Below, one piece after another: positions 42,904 to 54,334 of a stretch of 64,000 nucleotides of DNA (the stretch's first letter is position 1; the number at the start of each line of letters is the position of its first letter). Where the stretch lies: assembly GCA_949752795.1 (NCBI GenBank), contig OX457061.1:3593239-3657238 (forward strand), given 5' to 3'. The notes beneath the pieces are model-generated. The model was given only the letters and a program-made list of their open reading frames with translations, searched no databases and had not been told where the DNA came from. Made by a program: the position numbers and the translations under genes. The stretch is from Hyperoodon ampullatus. Its lineage: Eukaryota; Chordata; Mammalia; Artiodactyla; Ziphiidae.

Positions 42904-42922
42904 GTGATGCAATATTCATCAC
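42904..42922 (+). promoter_or_regulatory. Near-palindrome containing a C/EBP-ATF response element core
   Basis: 'gtgatgcaatattcatcac' is an imperfect palindrome (GTGATG/CATCAC arms). It contains TGATGCAAT (42905-42913), the exact C/EBP-ATF composite (amino-acid response) core. A 9-mer match is expected by chance about once in 130 kb, so alone this is weak. Confidence 0.3.
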
Positions 42923-43189
42923 CAGGCCACCCCTGGGCAGCCGACACCCGCCCCAAGCCACCTTCTGGAGCACCTCTGGAGCACGGCCGTCGCTGCCACG
43001 AGGCCGGCGGCGAGGACGGCTGCGGCCACTGTCTCATCACCTGCAAACCACACCCTTCCTCACCAGGCGGGGTGAGAGCTGAGGGTTGTCTCTGAGGCCC
43101 TGAGAACAGCCCGCACACCAGGCTCAGGGACCCTCAGCTCAGCGGACGACTCATCCCTTGCATCACTGCCCCAAAGCACAGGGCGGCAT
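42923..43189. other. GC-rich unique sequence with a CpG cluster
   Basis: 42980-43028 is dense in CpG ('aggccggcggcgaggacggc'). No gene recognised. Confidence 0.35.
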
Positions 43190-43310
43190 CACGGGGGTTG
43201 TCACTGGTCCCATTTCACAGATGAACTAACCGAGGCTCAGAGAGGCAGGAAGCCTGTTGATGTCGCCTCACCAGCCAGTGCGGGAGCTGGGACTCGACCC
43301 CCCAGTTCTC
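43190..43310 (+). repeat. MIR SINE
   Basis: 'cccatttcacagatgaacta' and 'accgaggctcagagaggcag' are the MIR core, with 'gggagctgggactcgacccc' as its 3' part. Confidence 0.8.
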
Positions 43311-43624
43311 GAGCTTGGCCCCTGCTCCACGGGAGAGTCACCCTGAGTCACGGGCATTACAGGAACTGGGTGGCTGCCTCTCCTGGGACCCCCGGGGGAG
43401 CCCCAGCTAGGGCCCCAGCGGTGCCCACGAAGGGCTCCCACGCCTCTGGCGGGACTAAAATGAGAAGTCCAAGATCCAGGTGTCTCAGGGCTGTGCTCCC
43501 TCTGGAGGCTGCTGAGGGGGGGTCCTTCCTACTTCCTCCAGCTCCTGCAGGCCCCAGGAGTCCCCGGCTTGTGGCTGCATCACCCCAGTCTCTGCTCGTC
43601 CTCACGTGACCCTCTTCTTTGTGG
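43311..43624. other. Unique GC-rich sequence, nothing recognised
   Basis: No gene or repeat recognised. Confidence 0.4.
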
Positions 43625-43830
43625 CCCTGTGGGTCTCACCTCTCCTGTAAGGACACCAGTTGTTGGGTGTAGGGCCCGTGCTAAAATCCAGGATGATCTC
43701 ATCTCATCTCGAGATCCTTAACTGATTACATCTGCAAAGACCCTGCCGCCAAATCAGGTCACATTCAGAGCTTCTGGATGGATACCCATTTGGGGGGACA
43801 CTACTGAGCCCACACAGGCTCATGCCTGGA
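43625..43830 (-). repeat. MLT1-type (MaLR) LTR fragment, reverse
   Basis: 'ctgtaaggacaccagttgtt', 'aactgattacatctgcaaag', 'caggtcacattcagagcttc' and the 'atttggggggacac' end match antisense MLT1 LTRs. Confidence 0.75.
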
Positions 43831-44070
43831 ACCCCCGCAGTGCTGGGAACCGTCAGAGTCAGGACCAGCCCCCCACCCCCTCGACTTACATCAGGGGAAC
43901 TGAACACTGGGAGAAGAGGGTGGGGGGCTGGTCCTGGTTCCCGGCAAGCTGGCGGCAGAGCCGGGCCTTGCTGGGTCTGCAGCTGGCGGGCTGAGCATCT
44001 GTCCTGGCGGTTCTGTGTTGGCAGCCAGAAGAAGGAGCTGAGACATCCCCCAGCTGCCGCATCACCTTCC
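43831..44070. other. Unique GC-rich sequence, nothing recognised
   Basis: No gene or repeat recognised. Confidence 0.35.
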
Positions 44071-44074
44071 CGGG

Positions 44075-44084
44075 TATATAAATA
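44075..44084 (+). promoter_or_regulatory. TATA-box-like sequence
   Basis: TATATAAATA in the GC-rich context 'cccgggtatataaataagc' has the flanking pattern of a strong TATA box. No transcript or downstream open frame can be tied to it, so a promoter role is speculative. Confidence 0.18.
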
Positions 44085-45264
44085 AGCAGATAAATAAACA
44101 CGCCTCGGGTGAGATCATTGCAAGCTGCACTGACAGCCCAGACAGGCCTGGGATATATGTTCGAAAACGGTCTGCTTCCATGGAGAACACATCGAGTGGC
44201 CATCTGGAGGTGCGGACGCTGCAGGGGTGGGCGTCGCGAGGAGAATCAGAGCGACAGGTGGTGAGGCTGTGGCTGGGTCCTCTCGGGTGGGCAGGTTCGG
44301 GATGGCCACCGAGGGCAGGGCCCAACGGAATGGACCGGATCTGCTCCAGGTGCGGACACGGGCACCTAGATCTTGGGGGGCTCCTCTGGAGAGGCCGGGG
44401 GGCCCGGACGGGCAGACAGCGGGCTTCCCTTCTCCCCCTGCCTTCTGCTCATCCTCTTCTCTCCCTGCCTAAACAGATGGGGAGGCCAGGACGGGCGGCA
44501 GACCCCCGGAGGTGGAGAAGGAGCTCCCGGGGCTGAGTGTCCCCACGCCTTGGAGCTCCCAGGGACCCCTCTCCCAACAATGGCTCCCACCTGTGCCCTT
44601 GCCCTGCCCCCTCCGTCCCCTAAGGAAGGTCCAGCTGCCCCCCTGCCAGGTCTTCCTCCCCCTGCCTCCCCCCCTCAAGGAGGCATCTTGCCTGGCAGGC
44701 CTATTTGTGTTATTTCTGTGTGTTTCTCCTTTTTTTGAAACAGACTTAGCAGAACGGAAGGAATATTAACGAGGGTGGGTATCAGGGATCGGGACCCCGG
44801 AGAAGTTGGCTCGTTTGTTTGATTTGAAGGAGTCCTGGATATGGAGAGCGCCCAGTCTGCAAGGGAGTGGACCGCAGGAAGGCCAGGGGCTCCAGCAGGC
44901 TGTGAGCGCCGCGAGCTCCCCTCCCGGTGGGCACAAGTTCTGCTGAAGAGCGCAGATATTCCGGAGCATCTGCTGCCTGCTGGACCGGGTTTCTTGGGGG
45001 AGCCTTAGAGGCTGGACCCCCAGGGCCTCCCACCAGCTCTATGGGAGCTCCCGGGGCCGGGAGTGCGGGCAAGACCGCTGTTTTATAGATGCCCCAGCCT
45101 CCGGCCCAGGGTCCCGGCCAGCACCGCCCGTGACTGCCAAACAGGCCAGTGGAGTCCTGGCTCCTTGGTGGCAGCCTCCTGGCCCCGTGCCTCCAGCGGG
45201 GACCCAGACGGGCTGCACTGGGATCAGGTCCCCGGGTTCCGGGTCAACGTTGACACAAAGGACA
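44085..45264. other. GC-rich unique sequence, no gene recognised
   Basis: A T-rich run before 'gaaacag' at 44735-44744 looks like a splice acceptor, but the downstream frame is only about 25 codons. Nothing else recognised. Confidence 0.35.
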
Positions 45265-45560
45265 TCTTTGCTGGGCTCACGCATCCTGAAATTCCAAAAT
45301 TAACTTCCCAGGGAGTCAGACGAGGAGGAAGGAAGCGGGGGAGAGAATAAAAAGACGGAGGAACGACAGCTCGTCCAAGGCTGTCCCCAAACCACAGACC
45401 GTGTGAAAGTAAACATGAGCAGATCAATTGTCCTGCCTCCTTTCAACCTCTCCTTTGCTCCACTCGGGGTTGGCGTCCTGGAAATTTATCAAACCGGGCT
45501 TTTAGTCATGTTTCTGATGTGGCTGTTTGAGAATCAACCCCAGGACTTGGGATGTACACA
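45265..45560. promoter_or_regulatory. Candidate conserved non-coding element
   Basis: Repeat-free, intermediate-GC block with 'aaattaacttccc', 'gagaataaaaagac', 'gatcaattgtcctgcc' (a CAATTG core) and 'ggaaatttatcaaaccggg'. A 150-codon frame starts at 45403, but only its first half is distinctive and it matches nothing I recognise. Confidence 0.27.
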
Positions 45561-46344
45561 GCCGCTCGTTAGCGCTACAGGTGTCCTGGAGGAGCCTGGG
45601 CTCTGTGCTCTCCCTCCGCACAAGCCGCCGTGCGTGATTCCTGTCCCACGGGGCCGCGTCGGGCAGCAAAGCCCGGGTCATGGGGCTGCAAACCCTGGCA
45701 GGAAGACTAAGGCAGGAAACAAAGCCCCACGCACATCTGAGGACGGAGTTTATGCCCATGACCTCCGACCTGGGACTGGAGGGGCCACGAACAGGGGCTG
45801 GTGGGGGAATGGGAGGCCAGTGCCGGGGGTGACAAAGGTGTCCTGTTGTCCGTAGATCTCACTTCCCAGAGCCCCTGTTTTTCCCTCAGCCTCCAGGTAG
45901 GGATGACCAGGGGGCACCGGGACAGTCAGGGTCGTGGACAGATGCTCCATGAGCATGTCAGGGCTGGAGTCAACTGGAACGAAGCTCTGTGACGTAGGAC
46001 AGAGTCCCCCGCTTCCTCGGGGCGAGGTCCTGACCTCCCCCCCAACCCCATGCATCTCCCCGGGAAGTTTCTAAAGCAACCCACACCCACTCCCTCCTTC
46101 CACACCAAAGAAGCAAAGCTTCTGAGAGATGCACCACCCACGTCCTCAGCACCTGCAGGCCTGCGTCCTGGCACCCAGCACCGTGGTCCTTGCTGCCCGA
46201 GACCCAACGGGACCCTGCCAGGGGCAAAGTGCATGGCATTATGGAGTTGCTACGTCAGAGACAAGGGATAAAAATCACTGTTGAGACTTCTTGAGCCCCC
46301 CACAGGGAGCACCCCCAGTGTCCTGCAGGCATTCGCCCTCTGTC
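45561..46344. other. Unique sequence, nothing recognised
   Basis: No gene or repeat recognised. Confidence 0.4.
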
Positions 46345-46490
46345 TCCACTGCGGCCCATGGGGGAAGGGAGTGTTATTACACCCACTCTGCAGATGCAGA
46401 AACTGAGGCACAGGGAGGGGCAAGCCTTCCCCCAGGTCACATGACCATGAGCAGCGGCCCCAGAGCCCGGACCTTGATGCCCTCCACAAA
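46345..46490 (+). repeat. MIR SINE
   Basis: 'actctgcagatgcagaaact', 'gaggcacagggaggggcaag' and 'caggtcacatgaccatgagc' give the MIR core and tail in order. Confidence 0.75.
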
Positions 46491-46924
46491 GGTGCCAATC
46501 CCCGCTCGGGACGCGCTCCCTGCAACGACACCTCCGCTGTGTCCTGCCCCTGCCTGCGGCCGTGGCCACCACCAGGGCCTCTGCAGAGACCGGCTTTTCT
46601 GGCGGGGACAACCGTACCAAGATCAAGGACATGAGCCTCGGAGAGCGCGGCCAGCTGTCACGACAAGTGTGGGCCTCACAGACGGCAGGCCGGTCCCACC
46701 TCATCCTCACATAGGCCCCTTTTACAGGAAACGAGCCTGTCCTCCCACCGAGCAAATGGCCCTGTCAACTCAAAACACCCAGGTCGCTGCGCTTGGCCCG
46801 CCCGTGTCCCTCAGCCGCATGATCCTGGGCTGAGTCAACGTGGGACCGGCCTCCACGTGCGGGCCCTGGTGACCACCTTCTCGTGACGTGCGGGTCACAG
46901 CTGCTCCTCTAGATGCTCCCCAGG
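46491..46924. other. Unique GC-rich sequence, nothing recognised
   Basis: No gene or repeat recognised. Confidence 0.4.
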
Positions 46925-47095
46925 GCGAGCGCGCACACATGCGCAGACAGCACGCACAGGCATGGACGTGCACGCACACGGCTGCACACGGAGCCCCCCA
47001 GATGTACTCACTGAAACGTGTGCGTGCCCACGTGTGACATACGTGCATATACACACCTAGGTGCTCGTGACACACACGTGTTGTCCACACACACC
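46925..47095. repeat. Degenerate CA/CG/TG-rich alternating tract
   Basis: 'gcgcgcacacatgcg', 'gtgcacgcacacgg' and 'gacacacacgtgttg' words dominate: a decayed CA microsatellite. Confidence 0.65.
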
Positions 47096-47959
47096 CCTTC
47101 CTGAAACCTAAGACCCCAGTGGTGGGCTCTGGCCTCAGTGAGGCAGAAGGCTGCTTCACCCTTGGTGCCAGTTTAAATGGAAAGCTCCAGAAGGCTTGCA
47201 CCCCCAGAGCTGTTTCAAAGTCCAGGAAACATCGGTGGGGCCCCAGGGGGACCTGGAGATAGGCCTTCTGCTGCTGGGTCTGTGCCTGGCAGAGCCGGCC
47301 CTTTGTTCCTGGGCCCGACCATCTGGCCTCGGTGAGGGGAGGAGTTGTTTGATCCATCTTTGATCCATCGGTGTCCGGCAGGCCCGGTGGGGTCTTGACG
47401 AGGTCGGGCCGGGGGAGCCCTACAGGCCTACAACCCCTCTGATCAAAGAGGGGGCACCCTGTGGTGTGTCAGCCGCTTAGCCAGGCCTGTCTTCCCCGCA
47501 GCCACGGCAACACGGGTCCACAGACGCCTTCAGAAACCCACCTTGCTTCCTCCCCCTGGGCCCATAGACACAGGGCCACTGAGGGCTCCCTGAGACCTAA
47601 TTGCTGGGAGGGCCGGGATGGCCTGTCCGTTTTGCTGAGGAAGACAAGCTGGACTCATGCTGGGACTTCACGGGGACTGTCCTTGGCCCTGTCTCCGCCC
47701 CACCCCCGACCACAAACACCCACCGCCTCGCTGAAACACAGCCTGAGGTGTGTCCGGCAGCAACTCACGCCACCAAAGGACGGGCCTGCCCAGCCCCAGA
47801 GGCAGATCCACCTGTGGGAGCGAGCTGCCAGCCTTCCAGAGGAAACCAAAAGCCCCGCACAGCACCCCAGCTCCTAGCCAGGCAGCCGGGGAATCTCGGG
47901 ACATAGTTATGAGAAAAGCTACATGGGGCCCAGTTCTCAGGGACGGGACAGAGTCCTCG
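47096..47959. other. Unique GC-rich sequence, nothing recognised
   Basis: Open frames up to 195 codons (reverse strand, 46770-47357) without recognisable domains. No repeats seen. Confidence 0.4.
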
Positions 47960-48370
47960 CAGGCTGGTGTTGGCACGAAGGGATTGATTCATGGAGGTCG
48001 GAAAGCTCCCGGCAGCCCTGTGAGGCCAGAGGACCAGGCGTGGATGCTGCCATGGGGAACATGCAGCTGGAGCCACATCCACACACGCCACGGCTAGTCT
48101 GGCAAAAACCCCACTGCCACGGTCCCCCAAGGCTTCTCACTGGTCAGGCCAGGAACAGGTGTCAGAGCTCCACCAAAGCCACCCCCAGAAACACCGAAGC
48201 CACGGTCACCAGCACCCTGGCTAGAAGAAGGACCTCCCCTGCCCACCAAGGCCTCCTTCCCTCCTGCCACGCTGGACTTTTATACATGCCTCTGATTGGC
48301 CAAGCCAGGTCACGTGACCACACCTGAGCTGCAAGGGGGTCTGGGAAGAGTAGTTCTGGGATCTCACCTG
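47960..48370 (-). repeat. Ancient LTR-like repeat (similar to 16755)
   Basis: 'ggagccacatccacacacgc', 'catgcctctgattggccaag' and 'gtcacgtgaccacacctgag', with 'ctgcaagggggtctgggaag', follow a widespread mammalian repeat. Family not assigned. Confidence 0.4.
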
Positions 48371-49349
48371 GGGAAGGAGGGCTCTCGGCACAGAAGGACC
48401 AGCTCATTGAAAGATGTTGGGCGACCACATGCAGCAGGTGTCCCCCTCGGCCCCCACTCAGCCCCTCTACAATGTGCCTTCTCTTCGGAAGGTCCCTTCT
48501 GGGACGTCTCCCAGTGGGAAACGTCCACCGCAGCCAGGAGGTGCACCCGCCTGCCCTACAGGACTCTTCTAGCACCTGCAGCCTCCACCTGCCGCCAGGT
48601 GGGACGGCAGGGCAGTCTCCCCGTGCGCGCTCACTACCTTAAATCGCTCCCTTCTGTACCCAGGACTGACACAGGAGCATCTGAAAGGTGGAAACTGGGA
48701 CACACCTGTACCCTAGCTGCAAGGGAATCTTTATGGCTGTTATATTTCACACGGAGACGGCAGAGCTCAAAGTGCAGGGACCCATCCAAGTGAGATGAGC
48801 CCGTTACTGCTATTAGCCCCTGGGCTCAGTCCTGCCTGGACCCTCCACGGAACCGTGCAGAACTTTCCCTCTAACATATCCCACGGAGGGACAGCAGAGC
48901 TGAGCATCTCTCAGCCCACCCCCATCTCTCCCGCCTGGAGGGATGTCCAGCTTTAAACCCTAGGCTCTCTGCGCTGCCCGGTTACGGGCCAGGCTGGCTC
49001 CTGGGGCACCAGAGGCAGAGAGAGCAGAAATGTGGGCAGGAAGTCGAGGTGGGAAGCAGGGAGCATGCGACTCGCGGGTGGCCAAGGGCACCAGCAGCAC
49101 CCGCTGCTCTTCCCTGGACCCCACCCCTCCATCTGGAAGCCCACGCCCCTGTGACTGCTGACTGCAGACTTCTGTTCTCCTTGTCGCCCCAGTCAGTCCT
49201 GCCCTATCTGCCCAGGGCACCAGGTCCCTTTTCTTCACCCACACGCTCCCCCAGGTGACCTCATCCAGGCCCTCCGCATTAAGTGCCACCCGTACACAAG
49301 GCTTCTCCGGCCCTGACGTCCCCCTCCAGCCTTATAATGTCCAGCTCCC
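48371..49349. other. Unique sequence, nothing recognised
   Basis: No gene or repeat recognised. Confidence 0.4.
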
Positions 49350-49379
49350 ACAGGTGGAAAATTCGGCCCGATGACTAAT

Positions 49380-50190
49380 AGGCACCCCAAGTTCCATGGC
49401 GCAGCTGCTCTGAAAAACGGTTTGGCGATCTCTTTCAAAACTAAACACGTGGGCTTCCCTGGTGGCGCAGTGGTTGAGAGTCCACCTGCTGATGCAGGGG
49501 ACACAGGTTCCTGCCCTGGCCGGGAAGATCCCACATGCCGTGGAGCGGCTGGGCCCGTGAGCCGTGGCTGCTGAGCCTGCGTGTCCGGAGCCTGTGCTCC
49601 GCAACGGGAGAGGCCACAGCAGTGAGAGACCCGCGTACCGCAAAAAAAAAAAACTAAACATGCGACTACAAGGTGGTCCAGCGATCTCATCCCTGGGCAT
49701 TTATCTCAGAGAAACAAAAATGCACGTTCACACAAAAAACCTGTAGACGCGCGCTGACAGCATCTTTACCTGTAATCACTAAAAACTGGCAGTTCTTCCA
49801 GACCATGGGACCTACTCAGCAATCCAAAGGATCCAACTATTGACCCATAAACAATTCGGATGAATTTCCAGAGAATGTGCTGAGTGAGAAAAGCCAGTCC
49901 CGGGAGGCTGGCCATTTCAGGCAGTGCTCAGGGTAGCACAGTGGCAGAGATGGAGAACAGGCTGGTGGCTGCTGGGGGTAGGGGATGGGGGCGTCAGGGA
50001 GGCGCTGTGGACACAGAAGGACCCATGGGGGAGGGGACCCCAGAGGCTACGGAAGGTTCTGTGTCACCGTCCGGTGAGATGGTGGCTGGCAGACGTTACC
50101 CTTGGGAAAACCCGGTGGAGGGGGCAGGTCTCTCTGTGTTATTCTTACACCCACACATGAATCCCAATGATCTCAAGAGGAAGAGCTGAA
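49380..50190 (+). mobile_element. L1M-type 3' end, split by a SINE
   Basis: Left part 49380-49437 ('ctctgaaaaacggtttggcg') and right part 49661-50190 join across the SINE into one L1M 3' end. The right part contains 'gcgatctcatccctgggcat', 'ctactcagcaatccaaagga', 'tgaatttccagagaatgtgc' and 'gaacaggctggtggctgctg'. Non-coding and diverged. Confidence 0.75.
49448..49650 (+). mobile_element. CHR SINE inserted in an older L1
   Basis: Full-length copy from 'gggcttccctggtggcgcag' (49451) to its A tail. The duplication 'aaactaaaca' is at 49438-49447 and 49651-49660. The host sequence is recognisable L1M on both sides, so the SINE is the younger of the two. Confidence 0.95.
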
Positions 50191-50274
50191 TCAGAAGAAG
50201 AAAAGAAAGAATTCGCAGACAAGCAGTCAGGCGAGGGGCCGAGGCATCCTGGCCCCCCCGGGGAATCTCTCGGA

Positions 50275-50335
50275 GCGGGTGTGTGACTGTGGATGTGTCT
50301 GTGTGTGTCTGTGCCTCTGCATGTCTCTCTGTGGG
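50275..50335. repeat. TG/TC-rich degenerate microsatellite
   Basis: 'ggatgtgtctgtgtgtgtct' and neighbouring TG/TC words. Confidence 0.75.
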
Positions 50336-50394
50336 GTGCACCCTTGGCCCCCAGAAGGGCACGGAGAGCAAAATCATTCAAATGACCCGCAGGT

Positions 50395-50560
50395 CATCCG
50401 GGAACCTTCCAGCCGAAAACCAGCCCTCCTTCTTGAAAACACCAGAGAAAAGGCCCTGTTCGATCAGTCATCCATGAAGCTGCAAATCGTCAGGAATGTG
50501 TTTCCCGGATTGAATTACCCCTTGCGGTGATCTAATTTTCCTGGGCTGCTGCACCCATGG
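50395..50560. promoter_or_regulatory. Weak candidate conserved non-coding element
   Basis: Repeat-free by eye, with 'ggattgaattaccccttgcg' and 'gatctaattttcctggg'. Call rests on composition only. Confidence 0.18.
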
Positions 50561-51354
50561 GCCTTACCTGGGGTTAAGCCCCGCAGCAGGGGCCTCTCAC
50601 CCGCTCAGTCCACTCGGCATGGGGCTGACTCAGAAGGAGAATCGGGGGTGCCCAAGACAAAGAAGATCTGTCATAGGCCCTTGGAAGGAGCCCACAGAGC
50701 CACATGCTGCCTCTGGGGACTTGCTGCCTGCGTTCCAACAAGTTCTGAGCCTCCAGAGCAGCTGATGGCAGAGGGATGCTGTGTAGAAGCAGCAAAGAGT
50801 CTCTCTCCAGGCTGCTCCGGTACTGCTGCCCATAAGAGAGGCTGGTCCCTCCTCGGGGCACCCTGAGCCCCCACTGAAGCTTTTGGAGCACCCACTCCCA
50901 CCAAGGAACAGCCATGCAGGTCATGGGCAAAGGTTTCCTCCCTCAGGGGCACCCAGCGAGGCAGCCACTGTCCTCCATGGAGACCCCAAGGGATGGGGCA
51001 GCCTGGGACAGAGGGCTACGCGGCCTGCCCACAGCCTCGGGGGGACAGCAAGCTGGACACACGTCAGTACATCATCACGGTCCAAGAAGGGGGGACCAAG
51101 GGCACAAGTGGCCGGAGGAGGGGAAAAGCCCTACCCCCATCCCCCAGGCGGGAAGGAATAACACAGGAGTCCCACGGCAGGATGGGCAGGACAGGTGTGC
51201 CGTCACGTGCACTGTTCCAACAGGGAAGAACATAGATGCTGCCCTCCACCACTGAGTGATGTGGCCCCGAGCCAAGGAGCACTTGGGGCCACCGGGAGCT
51301 GGAGAGGCCGGGACAGGTCCTCCCCTGCCCGGCCCAGCAATACCTCCATCTTCC
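50561..51354. other. Unique sequence, nothing recognised
   Basis: No gene recognised. The 3' part may belong to the MLT1 LTR whose end lies at 51355. Confidence 0.35.
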
Positions 51355-51435
51355 GCCCTCGAGAACTGGGGAGAGCACTTCTGTGCTTTCATGCCACCAA
51401 CTCGGGTACAATTTGTTACAGCAGCCCCTCCCCAA
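51355..51435 (+). repeat. MLT1-type LTR 3' end
   Basis: 'cgagaactggggagagcact', 'tcatgccaccaactcgggta' and 'caatttgttacagcagcccc' match the MLT1 LTR terminus. Confidence 0.6.
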
Positions 51436-51904
51436 CTGGCTGGCTGTGGGTCAGGAATGGACACTTGTTTCCCTTGCTGTAGAGCCAGGAGGGTCCACCA
51501 AGAACCGTGAGGTGCCCGAGTGGAGCCAGCTCCGTGATTGCTGTCATCCTGGGATGCCCAGCCCCAGGCAGCAGCCGCAGCCCATTGCTCACACCGTCCG
51601 CACTCAGGCCAGCCTCCCCAGCTTGGACCCGCGCGTCCCTGCAGCCCCTCTTCCCTCCCCTCCCCTGGCCCCATGTGGACCCTTCACTCCCCCTGGAGAC
51701 CACCTCTCACGCTCATGACCTGCCTGGTCATTACCCACCTCCAGCAGAGCTGCCTGCAACCCAGGAGGGCATGTCTGACCGTTTTCTGCTGGGTCCTCAG
51801 CCCCACCGGGCACAGAACTGATGCACAGACGTGGGAGTTGGCCAGTGGCAGGCTGCTAAGCTGCGCACTGCTGGCCACCAGGTGTGAGAAGAGTGGTACA
51901 TGTG
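51436..51904. other. Unique sequence, nothing recognised
   Basis: No gene or repeat recognised. Confidence 0.4.
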
Positions 51905-52395
51905 TCTTAGCGGGCGTTCTCCAGAGAAACAGGACCAATGACGTGTGTATACATGTATACAGAAAGAGGTTTTACTATGAGGAATCGCTCACGTGGTTAT
52001 CGAAGCTGAGAAGTCCCAAGACTGGAGCCAGCGAGCTGAGCTGGGGACCAGGAGAGCTGCTGGTGCCACTCCGGTGGAAAGCTAGCTGAGACCAAGAAGG
52101 GCTGAGGTTTCCATGGGAGCCCAAAGACAGGAAAAGACGGCTGTCACAAATCAGGTGGTCAGGCAGGAGGAAGCTCCCCCTTTGTCAAGGAAGGGTCCTC
52201 CTTCTGGTTCTATTCAGGCTGTCAACGGACTGGACGAGACCCACCCACATTGGGGAGGGCCACCTGCTTTATTCAGTCCGCAGATTCAAGTGTTTACCTC
52301 ATAAAGAGCCACACAGACACACCAGGATAGTGTTTAACCAGATATCTGGGGCCCCCTGGGGCCCCATGACGTTGACATAAAATCCACCATCACAC
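51905..52395 (-). repeat. ERVL-class LTR, reverse
   Basis: 'gcgttctccagagaaacagg', 'ggaatcgctcacgtggttat', 'gagacccacccacattgggg', 'gtttaaccagatatctgggg' and 'tgacataaaatccaccatca' are the antisense of a common ERVL-class LTR. The order is complete from U5 to U3. Solitary LTR; no internal viral sequence beside it. Confidence 0.75.
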
Positions 52396-52916
52396 CAGGT
52401 GAGGACCAGCGTGTTTGTTACTAACTGGCAGAGACACTGACAAAAGATGATTAAACATTAAACATCATTAAATCCCCCATGCCTGCCTCCACCCTTGGTG
52501 CTCAGGGAAGTTCTCTTCTGATTACATGCTGCTGTGACCAACCATCCCATCAAGTCCCCTGCAGACCTGGGAGGATGGGGCTCTGAAAGCAGGTGTCTCC
52601 TTTCTGGCTTTCAAACACTCACAAACCTGCTAACGTATCAAATGACTAGGTCTCACCCATCAATTACAGACTGGATATGACGTGAGGCCTGGCAGACAAG
52701 CCTCACCCTGAGTTATGCTGGGGCTGGTGGGAGCTTTCTCTGGCGCTCCAGGTCCTCACCAGCAGGGAAGGGATACCCGGTTCTGCTCGAGGACACTTGC
52801 CAAACATCGGAGGGCTTCTCCTGTCACCTCTCCCGCACCAGAGTCCAGGTGGCTGTGGTGAGCGGACCGTGAGGGTGTGAAGTAGATGCGGGGCAGGAGC
52901 TGCAGGGCTCTCCCAA
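52396..52916. other. Unique sequence, nothing firm
   Basis: 52440-52480 ('gattaaacattaaacatcat') is a small AT-rich tract. No gene recognised. Confidence 0.35.
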
Positions 52917-52952
52917 AACACACACGCGCGCACACACACACACACGTGTGTG
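52917..52952. repeat. (CA)n/(CG)n microsatellite
   Basis: 'acacacgcgcgcacacacac' and continuing 'acacgtgtgtg': alternating purine-pyrimidine, Z-DNA-prone. Confidence 0.9.
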
Positions 52953-53214
52953 CAGACACGCCCATGTGCACAAGCGCGCACACCTCCCAATCCGATGATC
53001 CACAGGAGGGAGGCAGCAGTTCCTGGGGTGCCGTGGAGCAGGGGCTGTTTCCTGGTGACACTGGACATTCTGCACAAGCTGGGGAAGAGCCCCCACTTCA
53101 GGACTTCACGGCCGTCCAGCCAGAGCCGGGGTCCGGCCGTGCGCAGTAGCAGGAACCAGCTACACCCCATACATTCCCATCACCACGTGGGGAGGCTCAG
53201 GTCTGCCCTTCCAG
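52953..53214. other. Unique sequence, nothing recognised
   Basis: No feature recognised. Confidence 0.35.
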
Positions 53215-53500
53215 AATGCCTTCCTTCTCCTTTAGTGCGTCTCGCAGTCTCATCCGCCATCCAGGCCGCCTCCTCCTGGAAGCCTCTCCTGATTGGAATC
53301 CTCCCTTCCTCCCCAGAGCTCGCTCTGCCAGGCCCGGTGCACTGCCCACCTTGAATCACGACGCGCAGCATCCAGCTCGGCCTCCCGTCTTCTTCAGAGC
53401 ATGTGGAGCCCAGCGTCCTTCTCGGCCACCCCCACCCGTGGCACAGCGCCTGGCATACAGTCAGAACTTAATAAATACTTGTTGCCTGAACAACCCTAGG
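53215..53500 (+). repeat. L2 LINE 3' end
   Basis: 'cctcctggaagcctctcctg', 'gcacagcgcctggcatacag' and 'cttaataaatacttgttgcc' match the L2 terminus including its tail. The best-preserved L2 in the window. Confidence 0.8.
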
Positions 53501-54334
53501 ATGAATCCATCCCTCAGGCTGTTCACCATGCAATCCACGAGGCTTCCGCTTACCAAGAATAGAATAGTCTGAGGGTAAAGATTTCAGTGGCTCCTTGTAA
53601 AACCAGACTCCACCCAGCCAGGGCAGGCACGTGTGGGAGAGGCTTCCCTGGCAAAGGTGACCGTGACCTTGGAAGCTGCAGAATCTGCAATGCCTTCGGG
53701 CGGCCTCCGCTCCCTGTGGCTGCGGGTCACGGCCCCGCTCCCCAGCCCAGGTCGCCGCAGGAGCCTCAGGGACCCACCCTGTGGACACAGCAGCCGAGGT
53801 CCCACACGTCGCACCCGTACTCCCGGCCTCACAGTGGAGGGTGACCTGAGATCCAGATCCCGGCTTGGCCTGGAGCCTTTTCCGCTGCACCCCGCTGGGC
53901 TCTGCTATCCACGAACGCAGGCCCTGACATTTCACTCCATGTTTTAGCTCTCCAGCACTGGCCCCATGCCTGGTCTGTGGTGGTCTCCCCAACTCTGCAA
54001 AATGGCATTTGTAACAAAGAGGTCAGCTGTTCAGAGCTGCACAGAAAGGAGACAAAAGAGCCACCCAAGGGGTCCAAGCCTGGGGCCCTTTCAGATCACC
54101 CCAAACCGCTGACATCCCCCAAAGGCTCCCAGGAGAGGTGCTTATCTGTGGTGCCAGCACGTGAATTATTCAGGCCCTCTCTGCAGGTCGGGGCTCCGTC
54201 TCCACGGCCTCAGCACTGACCGGGTCCTTCCTCCCTCCGCCGGCCCTCACGGTCCAGATGCTGCCTCCCAGCTCAGTGCCCGTGTCCGCTGGCATGCCTG
54301 TGATGGTTAATTAGACACAGTTGGCGAGGTGCCC
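53501..54334. other. Unique sequence, nothing recognised
   Basis: A 174-codon reverse frame (53468-53992) has no recognised domain. Confidence 0.4.

Noticed and set aside
45403..45855. 150-codon frame with a hydrophobic start
   Set aside because: The first 40 residues look protein-like, but there is no family match, and it sits in a block better explained as non-coding.
46770..47357. 195-codon reverse frame
   Set aside because: Overlaps a degenerate CA tract (Cys/His/Val-rich run) and has no recognisable domain.
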